A DNA stretch of 64,000 nucleotides, taken from the NCBI RefSeq assembly GCF_030063415.1, contig NZ_JASITA010000003.1, positions 27,600 to 91,599 on the forward strand, read 5' to 3'. The notes under the pieces were generated by a model. That model searched no databases and was not told the origin of the DNA. It saw only the letters and a list, made by a program, of their open reading frames with translations. Positions 43,764-56,283 of this stretch are shown one piece after another. Source of the DNA: Streptomyces sp. H27-C3 (lineage in GTDB: Bacteria; Actinomycetota; Actinomycetes; Streptomycetales; Streptomycetaceae). Each line of letters opens with the position of its first letter. The stretch's first letter is position 1. The translations under genes and the position numbers were made by a program.

Positions 43764-44974
43764 CGACGATCACCCGCCGCACCCTCCGCCGCACCCGACG
43801 TACGACCGCGCTGCTCGCCGGCGTCCTCATCGCCGCCCTCGCGGGCTGCGCCGACCCCGACGCCAAGGGCCCGACCGAAGCACTCGGCACCAAGGGCGCC
43901 GTGCCGCCGGCCAAGCTGAAGAAGGCCGCGCCCGCCGTCCCGGCCGGGCTGCCCGGCATGCCGCCGGTGCTCGACCCGAACGATGTGTACGCCGCGGACC
44001 GCCCCAACAAGCTGTCCCCCGTCGTCAAGGGCTTCCCTTCGCGGGTGTACGTCCCCAACACCAACTCCAACACGGTGTCGGTGATCGACCCCAAGACGTA
44101 CAAGGTCACCGAGACCATCCCGGTCGGCGTCCAGCCGCAGCACGTCGTGCCGTCCTGGGACCTCAAGACGCTGTGGGTCAACAACAACCGCGGCCATACG
44201 CTCACCCCCATCGACCCGGCCACCGGCGTCGCGGGCAAGCCGGTCGAGGTGCACGACCCGTACAACCTCTACTTCACGCCCAACGGCAAGCACGCGATCG
44301 TCATGGCGTCGATGGACCGCGAGCTGGTCTTCCGCGACCCGCACACGATGAACCGCGTCAAGACCGTTCCGGTCCCCTGCGCGGGCGTCAACCACGCCGA
44401 CTTCTCCGCGGACGGCCGGTACTTCATCGTCTCCTGCGAGTTCTCCGGGGAGCTCCTCAAGGTCGACACCGAGAAGATGAAGGTCATCGGCCAGCAGAAG
44501 CTGCCCTTCCAGGGGGCCATGCCGCAGGATGTGAAGATCTCGCCCGACGGCAAGACCTTCTATGTCGCGGACATGATGGCGCACGGCATGTGGGTGCTCA
44601 ATGGCGAGAAGTTCCCCACGCCGAAGCTGCTGCCCACGGGCAAGGGCGCCCACGGGCTCTACATCAGCCGTGATTCGAAGGAGATGTACGTCCCCAACCG
44701 TGGCGAGGGCTCCATCTCGGTCTTCGACTTCGCGAAGGACAAGCTGACGAAGAAGTGGCACCTGCCGGACGGGGGCAGCCCCGACATGGGCGGGGTGTCG
44801 GCGGACGGCAAGGTCCTCTGGCTCTCCGGGCGTTACGACTCGGAGGTGTACGCGATCGACACCACGACGGGCCGTCAGCTCGCCCGCATCCCCGTCGGCG
44901 GCGGCCCGCACGGCCTGGCGGTCTACCCGCAGCCGGGCCGCTACTCGCTGGGGCACACGGGCATTTTCCGCTGA
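43760..44974 (+). CDS. YVTN/YncE-type beta-propeller lipoprotein
   Basis: A 404-residue exported protein: signal with lipobox 'AALAGC' (Cys near 31), a linker, then a seven-bladed propeller with repeats such as 'RVYVPNTNSNTVSVIDPKTY', 'TFYVADMMAHGMWVLNGE' and 'EMYVPNRGEGSISVFDF'. Such propellers bind partner proteins or small ligands; a few are lactonases. The ATG overlaps the stop of the NodB-like gene (ATGA), which suggests the two act together at the cell surface. A very strong hairpin follows the stop. Confidence 0.88.
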   Translation: MTTITRRTLRRTRRTTALLAGVLIAALAGCADPDAKGPTEALGTKGAVPPAKLKKAAPAVPAGLPGMPPVLDPNDVYAADRPNKLSPVVKGFPSRVYVPNTNSNTVSVIDPKTYKVTETIPVGVQPQHVVPSWDLKTLWVNNNRGHTLTPIDPATGVAGKPVEVHDPYNLYFTPNGKHAIVMASMDRELVFRDPHTMNRVKTVPVPCAGVNHADFSADGRYFIVSCEFSGELLKVDTEKMKVIGQQKLPFQGAMPQDVKISPDGKTFYVADMMAHGMWVLNGEKFPTPKLLPTGKGAHGLYISRDSKEMYVPNRGEGSISVFDFAKDKLTKKWHLPDGGSPDMGGVSADGKVLWLSGRYDSEVYAIDTTTGRQLARIPVGGGPHGLAVYPQPGRYSLGHTGIFR

Positions 44975-44977
44975 GGT

Positions 44978-45015
44978 GGGGGGCGGGGTGGGGGGCGCCC
45001 CCCACCCCGCCCCCC
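44978..45015. terminator. 38-base perfect GC palindrome
   Basis: Arms GGGGGGCGGGGTGGGGGGC (44978-44996) and its exact complement (44997-45015) meet without a loop, 3 bases after the YVTN stop. It is the most stable hairpin seen here and probably the terminator of the NodB-YVTN pair. Confidence 0.85.
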
Positions 45016-45060
45016 GCACCGGTACCAGCCCTCCGCCCGGCCCGATAATCTGTGCGGGTA

Positions 45061-45303
45061 ATGACGGCACGTGAAGGGGCGGATCCAGTGGTGGACATCG
45101 AGTTGGCGCGCAAGACGTTCTCGCGGTACGACGTCAACGGGGACGGGCTGATCTCGGCGGTGGAGTACAAGAGCGTGATGGCGCAGCTCGGTGACCCCTA
45201 CGTCACCGAGACCGTCGCGCAGGCCGTGATCAACGCCCATGACAGCGACGGCGACGGCAAGCTCACCTTCGACGAGTTCTGGGCCTCCAGGAACAAGGGC
45301 TGA
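45061..45303 (+). CDS. Small EF-hand calcium-binding protein
   Basis: 80 residues from ATG 45061 with two textbook EF-hand loops, 'DVNGDGLISAVE' (about residues 24-35) and 'DSDGDGKLTFDE' (about 61-72), in a compact helix-loop-helix pair. It resembles calerythrin-type and Cab proteins of Streptomyces, which are proposed calcium buffers or sensors. No signal peptide is present, so it is cytosolic. GTG 45052 is an alternative start; neither has a strong RBS. It converges on padR. Confidence 0.92.
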   Translation: MTAREGADPVVDIELARKTFSRYDVNGDGLISAVEYKSVMAQLGDPYVTETVAQAVINAHDSDGDGKLTFDEFWASRNKG

Positions 45304-45327
45304 CACCCGCGCCCGACTGCCTGGTGC

Positions 45328-45371
45328 GTACGGGCCCGGACCTCACTTCGCGGTGGGTTCCGGGCCCGTAC
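45328..45371. terminator. Bidirectional hairpin between the EF-hand gene and padR
   Basis: Perfect 13-base arms GTACGGGCCCGGA (45328-45340) and TCCGGGCCCGTAC (45359-45371) with an 18-base loop. The right arm lies inside the last codons of padR. It can serve both converging genes. Confidence 0.8.
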
Positions 45372-45915
45372 CCGTTTCCCCGGCCATGTCCCGCAGCTCC
45401 CGGTGCGCGTCTTCGAGCCAGCCCACCCAGAACCGCTCCAGGTCGATGCCGCCGCGCAGCACCAGATGCCGGACGCGGTCGCCGGGGCTGGCCCGCTCCG
45501 GGCCGAAGTCGTGTGCCTCGATCGCGCGGTATTCCGCCAACTGCGCGCGGTGCAGGGCGAGATGACGCCCCACCTCGGCATCGAGGCCCTGTGCGCCCAC
45601 CACCCCGGCCGCGCGCAGCCGCAGCAGGAGGGCGTCCCGTATGGGCTTGGGGTCCTCGATCCTGCCCACCCAGGCGGCCAGTTCGGCGCGGCCTGCGGGC
45701 AGGACCTCGTACTCCTTCTTCTGGCCCTGAGACGGCTGCTGCCGGCGCAGTTCCCTGATCGCGCCGGACTGCTCCAGCTTGCCCAGCTCGCGGTAGATCT
45801 GCTGATGCGTCGCGGACCAGAAATAGCCGATGGACTTGTCGAACCTGCGGGTCAGCTCGATCCCCGAAGACGGCTTTTCGAGCAGGGCCGTGAGGATCGC
45901 GTGCGGGAGGGACAT
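45343..45915 (-). CDS. PadR family transcriptional regulator
   Basis: A 190-residue regulator: an N-terminal winged helix with 'SLPHAILTALLEKPSSGIEL' and 'THQQIYRELGKLEQSGAI', and a C-terminal helical dimerisation domain of the Vir_act_alpha_C type ending 'FWVGWLEDAHRELRDMAG'. PadR proteins usually repress a neighbouring detoxification or transport gene until a small, often phenolic, ligand binds. It is read in the same direction as, and 74 bases downstream of, the FadH-type reductase. That gene's promoter carries a TGCAAC-AA-GTTGCA palindrome, a candidate binding site. Confidence 0.9.
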   Translation of the reverse strand: MSLPHAILTALLEKPSSGIELTRRFDKSIGYFWSATHQQIYRELGKLEQSGAIRELRRQQPSQGQKKEYEVLPAGRAELAAWVGRIEDPKPIRDALLLRLRAAGVVGAQGLDAEVGRHLALHRAQLAEYRAIEAHDFGPERASPGDRVRHLVLRGGIDLERFWVGWLEDAHRELRDMAGETGTGPEPTAK

Positions 45916-45989
45916 GCCCGCATCCTAGGTACGGCCGGGCGCGGCCGGGGACGCACGGGTGCGGATGCGGGGGCAGGCGGGGGGGCGGG

Positions 45990-48092
<2,103 letters not shown>

Positions 48093-48237
48093 TTAGTTCG
48101 GCGACACTCGCGCCGTGCGCTCACGCCCTCGTCCCAGGTGGCGGCCCGCCGGCCAGCATGTACGTGCCATCCACGCCCGGCGGCCTCGTAGGCTTTCCCC
48201 GTGCCGGTGCGTACCGGCTTCCCCGCGCACGACAGGT

Positions 48238-48825
48238 CGTCGTCCTCCCCGTGATCACGGTGGCCGTGGGCGTCGCCGTACCGACGGTGGGCGACCGGGG
48301 GGCGCTGCCGACGGCGCTGCCCGGTGTGCCGTTCACCTGGGAGACGCTGAAGATCATCGCTCCGTACGCGCTGGCCATGGCGCTGGTCGGCCTGATGGAG
48401 TCGCCGCTGACGGCGAAGCTGGTCGACGACATCACCGACACCCACTCCAGCAAGACCCCGAATCCGTCGGCCAGGGCATCGCCGATATCGTCACCGGCTT
48501 CCTCGGCGGGATGGGCGGCTGCGAGGTGATCGGCCGGACGATGATCAACGTCAAGACGTCGGACGCCCGCACCCGCCTGTCGACGTTCCTCGCGGGCGTC
48601 TTCCTGATGGTCCTGTGCGTGGTCTTCGGCCCTGTCGTCTCCGACATTCCGATGGCCGCCCTGGTCGCGGTGATGGTCGTGGTCTCGGCCGCCGCCTTCG
48701 ACTGGCACTCCATCGCGCCCGCGACCCTGCGGCGGATGCCGGTCGGTGAGACGACGGTCATGGTGGTCACCGTCGCGTGCGTGGTGGTGACCCACAACCT
48801 CGCCGTCGGGGTCGTCGTGTACTGA
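48238..48825 (+). pseudogene. SulP-family anion transporter fragment with a frameshift
   Basis: Part of a SulP/SLC26 permease. '[20 protein letters not shown]' and '[20 protein letters not shown]' are followed by '[12 protein letters not shown]', where the frame shifts near 48455-48470. It then continues in another frame with '[20 protein letters not shown]', '[19 protein letters not shown]' and '[20 protein letters not shown]', and stops after 'NLAVGVVVY'. The first helices and the C-terminal STAS domain are missing. The gene is therefore both truncated and frameshifted. Confidence 0.8.
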
Positions 48826-48951
48826 CCCGTGAGGTTGGGGACGCGGCCGGCGGGTCGTTGGCCCTTGAGTGCGGTGTGTCCGATGGGTCACGGAACCCTG
48901 CGCCTTGAGCCTCTCGACCCGCTGAACCGCGGGCCGAGAGAGCAGCGCCGG

Positions 48952-49120
48952 CTTACGACCTCGGGGGCGATGGCGCGCGGGCTCCCGGCTTCCTGCGACT
49001 CCGCCTCCGGCGTTGTCGTCGGTCGACGACGCTCCGCGTCGCCTCCCTCCTCTGCCTTGGACGCGAAGCCGCAGGACGCCGCTCGCTGATCCACGCTCCC
49101 TTGCCCCCGAGGTCGTTACG
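48952..49120 (+). repeat. Palindromic repeat family, full-length copy
   Basis: About 169 bases bounded by inverted arms ACGACCTCGGGGGC (48955-48968) and GCCCCCGAGGTCGT (49103-49116). The centre has a second dyad GTCGTCGGTCGACGAC (49015-49030). A shortened copy lies at 40873-40986 and a partial one at 24530-24586. The right edge supplies the stop codon of the secreted protein gene at 49116-49511. No coding capacity is seen; it behaves like a REP- or MITE-like element. Confidence 0.85.
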
Positions 49121-49511
49121 GGGTGGCGCCGAGGTGATCCCAGTTGGTCCAGTTCCCGTTCCGGTCGTGGCCTCGGTACCAGCGCGCTCCGTCGTTGCCT
49201 ACGACGTGGATGATGAAGTCGTAGGCGGGCAGGTCGTATTGGATAAAGACTTTGCTTTGCGCCAGTCCGCCCATGGATATCCATGGGCCCCAACTCCCGG
49301 ACGAGTTGGGCCAGCGCGTCCACACCGCCCGGTCCAGGCCGATGATGAATTCCTGCCGCCTGCCATCGCTCAGCTTCGCGGTGGTGACCCCGTACTCGCA
49401 AATGTAGATGCCACCGCCGCGCTTGCACTCACTCGCATGGGCCGGTGCGGCCATGACGCCCACACTGGCAAGGACTGCGGCCGCGACCAACGCGGATTTG
49501 ATCTTGTTCAT
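49116..49511 (-). CDS. Small secreted protein, beta-propeller-blade-like
   Basis: 131 residues from ATG 49511. A clear Sec signal peptide ('MNKIKSALVAAAVLASVGVM' then 'AAPAHA') is followed by a ~105-residue mature domain with two Cys ('ECKRGGGIYICEY'). Two short repeats resemble single blades of PLL/sialidase-like propellers: 'WPNSSGSWGPWISMGG' and 'GHDRNGNWTNWDHLGA', each after an Asp-rich or Gly-Asn turn. Such motifs bind carbohydrate in larger proteins; here only about two are present. Its TAA lies within the right arm of the palindromic repeat. Function unknown. Confidence 0.7.
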   Translation of the reverse strand: MNKIKSALVAAAVLASVGVMAAPAHASECKRGGGIYICEYGVTTAKLSDGRRQEFIIGLDRAVWTRWPNSSGSWGPWISMGGLAQSKVFIQYDLPAYDFIIHVVGNDGARWYRGHDRNGNWTNWDHLGATP

Positions 49512-49636
49512 GGGCACGATTGTGCGGCGCTTCGCTCACGCGGCACTGACGTTTGGCTGACGTCCCAGAACAAGGGCTTCCCGCTGAGCGAGCCAACCCT
49601 CCAGCGAGGGAACGACATGACCCATCAGGTACGCCC

Positions 49637-49802
49637 TAAGGGCTGTCCCGTAATCCCTGGTGGATCAGCGCACGGCGTCAGATGCGGTGCATCGCAAGGC
49701 GGAGGGACGTTCGCATACTGGACGTATTCGGGCGTTCCGACAACGCGGCGAGGTGCCGTAGCTGTCGTCGTGCGCCTGCCAGGGATTGCGGGACAGCCCT
49801 TA
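49637..49802. mobile_element. 166-base MITE-like element with 22-base terminal inverted repeats
   Basis: The left end TAAGGGCTGTCCCGTAATCC (49637-49656, continuing CT) and the right end (49781-49802) are inverted repeats matching at 21 of 22 positions. The interior has no ORF. TA occurs at both tips and the flanks read CTAA and TTAG, as in IS5-type target duplications. The core GGGCTGTCCCG equals the edge motifs around the IS5-like transposase remnant at 6905-7527. A non-autonomous element moved by that transposase family is the simplest reading. Confidence 0.8.
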
Positions 49803-50058
49803 GGTGGCGGCACGCACGGCGGCGAAGCGGTCGTCGCACTGGCCGTGGACGGTTGGCGCGGGCTGAGTCGTGGATCCCCTCCGGACGGCACTCGACTGCC
49901 AGGACCGTACCGACTGGTCGGACCGGCGGGAAGAGGGCGGAGGGAGCCGGTGGCGGGAGAGGCCGGGAACGGGGAATGCCCGCGTCGAGGAAATCGGCGC
50001 GGGCATTCACTCGAAGCCGCACAACTCGCGGCTTCTCTTCACTTCGCGATGCCTCAGG
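49803..50058. other. Non-coding stretch downstream of terD
   Basis: No gene is supported between the MITE-like element and the terD stop. The part next to terD holds two hairpins, described separately; the rest is GC-rich with no recognised signal. Confidence 0.5.
49975..50035 (-). terminator. Two tandem hairpins after terD
   Basis: Hairpin A has arms GAAGCCGC (50013-50020) and GCGGCTTC (50028-50035) with a 7-base loop. Hairpin B has arms AATGCCCGCG (49975-49984) and CGCGGGCATT (49998-50007). Both are perfect and lie 23-84 bases downstream of the terD stop on the minus strand. Confidence 0.8.
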
Positions 50059-50634
50059 TCAGATGTTGACGCCGAAGTCCGTCGCGATGCCGCGCAGGCC
50101 CGAGGCGTAGCCCTGGCCGACGGCGCGGAACTTCCACTCCGCACCATTGCGGTAGAGCTCGCCGAAGACCATGGCGGTCTCCGTCGACGCGTCCTCGGAG
50201 AGGTCGTAGCGGGCGAGCTCGTTGTTGTCCGCCTGGTTGATCACGCGAATGAACGCGTTGCGAACCTGGCCGAAGCTCTGGCCGCGGCTCTCACCCTCGT
50301 GGATGGAGACGGGGAAGACGATCTTGTCGACCTCGGCGGGAACCGTCGAGAGGCCCACCTTGATCTGCTCGTCGTCGCCCTCGCCCTCACCGGTGGTGTT
50401 GTCACCGGTGTGCTCCACAGAGCCGTCGGGGCTCTTGAGGTTGTTGAAGAAGACGAAGTGCTGGTCCGAGACGACCTTGCCGCTGGCGTCCACCAGCAGG
50501 GCGCTGGCATCGAGGTCGAAGTCGGTCCCGGTCGTGCTGCGTACGTCCCAGCCCAGGCCCACCGTGACGGCGGTCAGGCCGGGGGCCTCCTTCGAGAGCG
50601 AGACGTTGCCGCCCTTGGAGAGACTGACACCCAT
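50059..50634 (-). CDS. terD: TerD family tellurium-resistance/calcium-binding protein
   Basis: A 191-residue protein with the standard TerD sequence: '[20 protein letters not shown]', '[20 protein letters not shown]', then '[20 protein letters not shown]' and the C-terminal '[15 protein letters not shown]'. Acidic clusters 'DFDLDAS' and '[10 protein letters not shown]' form the two calcium sites known for the family. TerD paralogs are numerous in Streptomyces and are linked to development and stress. The gene is single here, without other ter genes, and lies 124 bases downstream of a GNAT gene in the same direction. Confidence 0.95.
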   Translation of the reverse strand: MGVSLSKGGNVSLSKEAPGLTAVTVGLGWDVRSTTGTDFDLDASALLVDASGKVVSDQHFVFFNNLKSPDGSVEHTGDNTTGEGEGDDEQIKVGLSTVPAEVDKIVFPVSIHEGESRGQSFGQVRNAFIRVINQADNNELARYDLSEDASTETAMVFGELYRNGAEWKFRAVGQGYASGLRGIATDFGVNI

Positions 50635-50758
50635 GAAGATCCCTGCTCAATCCGGCGCGGGCCACGCCCCTTGACGATCTCTTTGCCCAACCCGCCAACG
50701 GATGCGGAGCCCGGTCAGTTCCCGAAAGTCCCGCGTAGTCCTCCGAATGGCCGCGAAG

Positions 50759-51450
50759 TCATTCCGGGGCGATTCTGAGGACCATCTCCGGCCGGTCCCA
50801 CATCACCGCGGGCGGCCGTGCGAGCACCGTCCCGGTCCGCTCGGCGCCCACCCCGAGGTAGAAGCCCTCGGCGGGCGGATGCGCGACGACACGCACTTCA
50901 TCGACCCCGGCGGCGCGTGCCTCGCCCCGCAGATGCGCGACCAGCAGCCGGCCGACGCCGCGCCCCTGAGCGGCGTCGGAGACGAACATCAGGTCGAGCT
51001 CGGGCGGGTCGATCAGGTCGAGCACGAGAGCGTAGAACCCGAGCACCTGCTCCGAGGCTCCACCGGCTCCACCGGCTCCACCGAACCTACTGGTCCCACC
51101 GGCCTTTCCACGCCCACCGGACGCATCGGCTCCACCGGGCCCACCGGGCCCACCGGTCTCCCCGCGCTCACCGGCCCCCTGGGATGAACCGGCCCCCTGG
51201 GATGAACCGGCCCCCTGGGACGAACCGGCATCCTGCGACGAACCGGCATCCTGCGACGAACCGGCCACGACGGCCACGAAGACCCGGTGGGCCTCGATGT
51301 AGTCGGGCCCCACCCGGTATCCGGCGATCATCGGCGCGTACAGGCCCTCGTAGGCGCGGGAGGCGCGCACGATCCGGGTGAGCCGCTTCGCGTCCCGCGC
51401 GACGGCCCGCCGGACCCGTACGGCCGGGGGGACGGCCCCGGGGCGCCGGT

Positions 51451-51457
<7 letters not shown>
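50759..51457 (-). CDS. GNAT acetyltransferase with a repetitive low-complexity insertion
   Basis: 232 residues from GTG 51457, which overlaps the sdaA stop by 7 bases. The N-terminal GNAT part ('[20 protein letters not shown]', '[16 protein letters not shown]') is joined to the C-terminal part ('[10 protein letters not shown]', acetyl-CoA loop '[16 protein letters not shown]', '[12 protein letters not shown]') by about 60 residues of GSSQ(D/G)A repeats and Gly/Ala sequence. The insertion falls at the hairpin between the strands before the acetyl-CoA motif. It should leave the core fold intact. Substrate unknown. The overlap suggests cotranscription with the glycine/serine operon. Confidence 0.8.
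51173..51262. repeat. Five 18-base tandem repeats inside the GNAT gene
   Basis: Units of GGCCCCCTGGGATGAACC at 51173-51190, 51191-51208 and (one change) 51209-51226, then GGCATCCTGCGACGAACC at 51227-51244 and 51245-51262. The 18-base period preserves the frame and encodes [12 protein letters not shown] hexapeptides on the minus strand. Copy number is likely to vary among strains. Confidence 0.95.
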
Positions 51458-52833
<1,376 letters not shown>

Positions 52834-52899
52834 GGTAGAACTCCTAGCTGGTTGGTAGACGCCGTTGTCTGCCGGGTGGTGCGGGTGGGGGGCACGAGA

Positions 52900-52939
52900 C
52901 GGGGCACCGCTCCCACTGTCCAGTGTGCGCGGTGCCCCG
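52900..52939. terminator. Hairpin between glyA and sdaA
   Basis: Arms CGGGGCACCGC (52900-52910) and GCGGTGCCCCG (52929-52939) are perfect over 11 bases with an 18-base loop, 40 bases after the glyA stop. It may end or partly attenuate transcription before sdaA. Confidence 0.7.
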
Positions 52940-52978
52940 ATGTTCAGTTGTGGTGCTACTGGGCTGTTTGGTACGTCA

Positions 52979-54241
52979 CTACTTCAGACCAGGGTAGAGC
53001 GGGTGCTTGGCCGCGAGCGCGGTGACCCGGGAGGCCAGCCCGTCGCGGTCGTACGTCGGCTTCAGCGCGGCGGCGATGATGTCCGCCACCTCGGTGAAGT
53101 CCTCGGTGGTGAAGCCGCGGGTGGCCAGCGCCGGAGTGCCGATCCGCAGGCCCGAGGTGACCATCGGGGGCCGCGGGTCGTTCGGGACGGCGTTGCGGTT
53201 GACCGTGATGCCGACCTCGTGGAGGCGGTCCTCGGCCTCCTGGCCGTTCAGCTCGGAGTTGCGCAGGTCGACGAGGACCAGGTGGACGTCCGTGCCGCCG
53301 GACAGCACGGAGACGCCGTGCTCGGTGACGTCGGACTGCACCAGGCGCTCGGCCAGGATGCGGGCGCCGTCCAGGGTGCGCTGCTGGCGCTCCTTGAAGT
53401 CCTCGGTGGCCGCGATCTTGAAGGAGACGGCCTTGGCCGCGATGACGTGCTCCAGGGGGCCGCCCTGCTGTCCCGGGAAGACCGCCGAGTTGATCTTCTT
53501 GGCGAGCTCCTGTGTGGACAGGATCACGCCACCGCGAGGACCGCCGAGGGTCTTGTGCGTGGTGGTGGTGGTGACGTGGGCGTGCGGCACCGGGTTGGGG
53601 TGCAGGCCCGCGGCGACCAGACCGGCGAAGTGCGCCATGTCGACCATCAGGTACGCGCCGACCTCGTCCGCGATGCGGCGGAAGGCGGCGAAGTCCAGCT
53701 GGCGCGGGTACGCGGACCAGCCGGCCACGATGAGCTTGGGCTGGGATTCCTTGGCGAGGCGCTGGACCTCGTCCATGTCGACCTCGCCGGTGGCGTCGTC
53801 GACGTGGTACGCGACCACGTTGTAGAGCTTGCCGGAGAAGTTGATCTTCATGCCGTGGGTCAGGTGCCCGCCGTGGGCGAGGTTCAGACCCATGATCGTG
53901 TCGCCGGGCTTGAGCAGCGCGAACATCGCGGCGGCGTTGGCCTGGGCGCCCGAGTGCGGCTGCACGTTCGCGTGCTCGGCGCCGAAGAGCGCCTTGACGC
54001 GGTCGATCGCGATCTGCTCGATCACATCGACGTGCTCGCAGCCGCCGTAGTAGCGGCGGCCGGGGTAGCCCTCGGCGTACTTGTTGGTGAGGACGGAGCC
54101 CTGGGCCTCCATGACGGCCACCGGAGCGAAGTTCTCCGAGGCGATCATTTCGAGGGTGGACTGCTGGCGGAGCAGCTCGGCGTCGACGGCGGCGGCGACG
54201 TCCGGGTCGAGCTCATGCAGGGGAGTGTCGAGAACAGTCAT
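52979..54241 (-). CDS. glyA: Serine hydroxymethyltransferase
   Basis: A 420-residue PLP enzyme interconverting serine and glycine with tetrahydrofolate. The PLP lysine is in '[15 protein letters not shown]' (about residue 230); '[13 protein letters not shown]' and '[15 protein letters not shown]' are family signatures. ATG 54241 is preferred over the GTG at 54244. Its place directly after gcvT and gcvH marks it as the glycine-dissimilating copy. It takes the methylene-THF produced by the cleavage system and a second glycine to make serine. Confidence 0.96.
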   Translation of the reverse strand: MTVLDTPLHELDPDVAAAVDAELLRQQSTLEMIASENFAPVAVMEAQGSVLTNKYAEGYPGRRYYGGCEHVDVIEQIAIDRVKALFGAEHANVQPHSGAQANAAAMFALLKPGDTIMGLNLAHGGHLTHGMKINFSGKLYNVVAYHVDDATGEVDMDEVQRLAKESQPKLIVAGWSAYPRQLDFAAFRRIADEVGAYLMVDMAHFAGLVAAGLHPNPVPHAHVTTTTTHKTLGGPRGGVILSTQELAKKINSAVFPGQQGGPLEHVIAAKAVSFKIAATEDFKERQQRTLDGARILAERLVQSDVTEHGVSVLSGGTDVHLVLVDLRNSELNGQEAEDRLHEVGITVNRNAVPNDPRPPMVTSGLRIGTPALATRGFTTEDFTEVADIIAAALKPTYDRDGLASRVTALAAKHPLYPGLK

Positions 54242-54281
54242 CACGGTCCCGTTCGAGTCATCGGGGCTTCGGGCTTCGGTC

Positions 54282-54659
54282 TTAGTTGCCGGAGAGGGCG
54301 GTGTACTCGTCGGCGGAGAGCAGGTCGTCCGGCTCCTGCGTGACGCGCACCTTGAACAGCCAGCCGCCCTCGAACGGGGCGGAGTTCACCAGCGACGGGT
54401 CGTCGACGACGTCCTGGTTGAACTCGGTGACCTCACCGGTCACCGGCGCGTACAGGTCGCTGACCGACTTGGTCGACTCCAGCTCACCGCAGGTCTCACC
54501 CGCGGTCACCGTGTCGCCGACCTCGGGGAGCTGGGCATAGACGACGTCACCGAGCGCGTTGGCCGCGAACTCGGTGATGCCGATCGTCGCGACGCCGTCC
54601 TCGGCGGTCGCGAGCCACTCGTGCTCCTTGCTGTACCGCAGCTGCTGGGGGTTGCTCAT
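54282..54659 (-). CDS. gcvH: Glycine cleavage system H protein
   Basis: A 125-residue lipoyl carrier. The lipoylated lysine is Lys64 in '[20 protein letters not shown]'. The N-terminus '[11 protein letters not shown]' and overall length are standard. It carries the aminomethyl group from the P protein to GcvT; gcvP is not in this window. It is 40 bases upstream of glyA and 80 bases downstream of gcvT, in one transcription unit probably controlled by the upstream riboswitch. Confidence 0.97.
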   Translation of the reverse strand: MSNPQQLRYSKEHEWLATAEDGVATIGITEFAANALGDVVYAQLPEVGDTVTAGETCGELESTKSVSDLYAPVTGEVTEFNQDVVDDPSLVNSAPFEGGWLFKVRVTQEPDDLLSADEYTALSGN

Positions 54660-54739
54660 GACCTGGATTCTCCTGTACGCGGGGGAGTGCTGAGGAACGG
54701 TGGTCTTGCCGGGTGAGACGCGCGTCTCGGACCGGCGGT

Positions 54740-55855
<1,116 letters not shown>

Positions 55856-55879
55856 GTGTGGGGCTCCCAGGGCATGACA

Positions 55880-56115
55880 GGCGAGGACACATCCTCCCCA
55901 TCTGTCATCGGAACCTGAGAGGTTCACCACGACCGCACGTAAGTGTGGTCATGACTTGCACCTTGGGTGGAGCCGCCACGAAGGCGGCTCGCTTTTCAGA
56001 TCTGCCTCGCCCGCGCGGTTCGGGGCCTGAGAGATTCAAGGGAGGAACTTGCTCCTTCGGCGTCCTGGGCGGCACCAGACGAACTGGGCGCTCCGGACTC
56101 TCCCGCGCGGATTCA
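55880..56115 (-). promoter_or_regulatory. Tandem glycine riboswitch upstream of gcvT
   Basis: On the minus strand the leader has two sets of glycine-aptamer signatures. Aptamer I: GCGGGAGAG (about 56107-56099), ACGCCGAAGGAGCAA (about 56064-56050) and CTCTCAGG (about 56033-56026). Aptamer II: CCACCCAAGGTGCAAG (about 55969-55953) and CTCTCAGG (about 55922-55914). The GGAGAG strand of aptamer II is not obvious, so it may be degenerate. Glycine riboswitches normally switch on cleavage-system genes when glycine is abundant. The leader ends about 25 bases before gcvT. Confidence 0.88.
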
Positions 56116-56283
56116 AGCGGCCGTTATGGAGTTGGCGGGCACATCATTGCACGCATCGCGGGGAAGCGGGTCGGGCGGGCCGAAGCGGACGTCGACCGGC
56201 CGCATCCGCAAATGGCTTGTGGCCCATTACCTTTTCTTTACACTTCTTGGGCAAGGGTGGGGGACCCGACATGGGGGAGTGCG

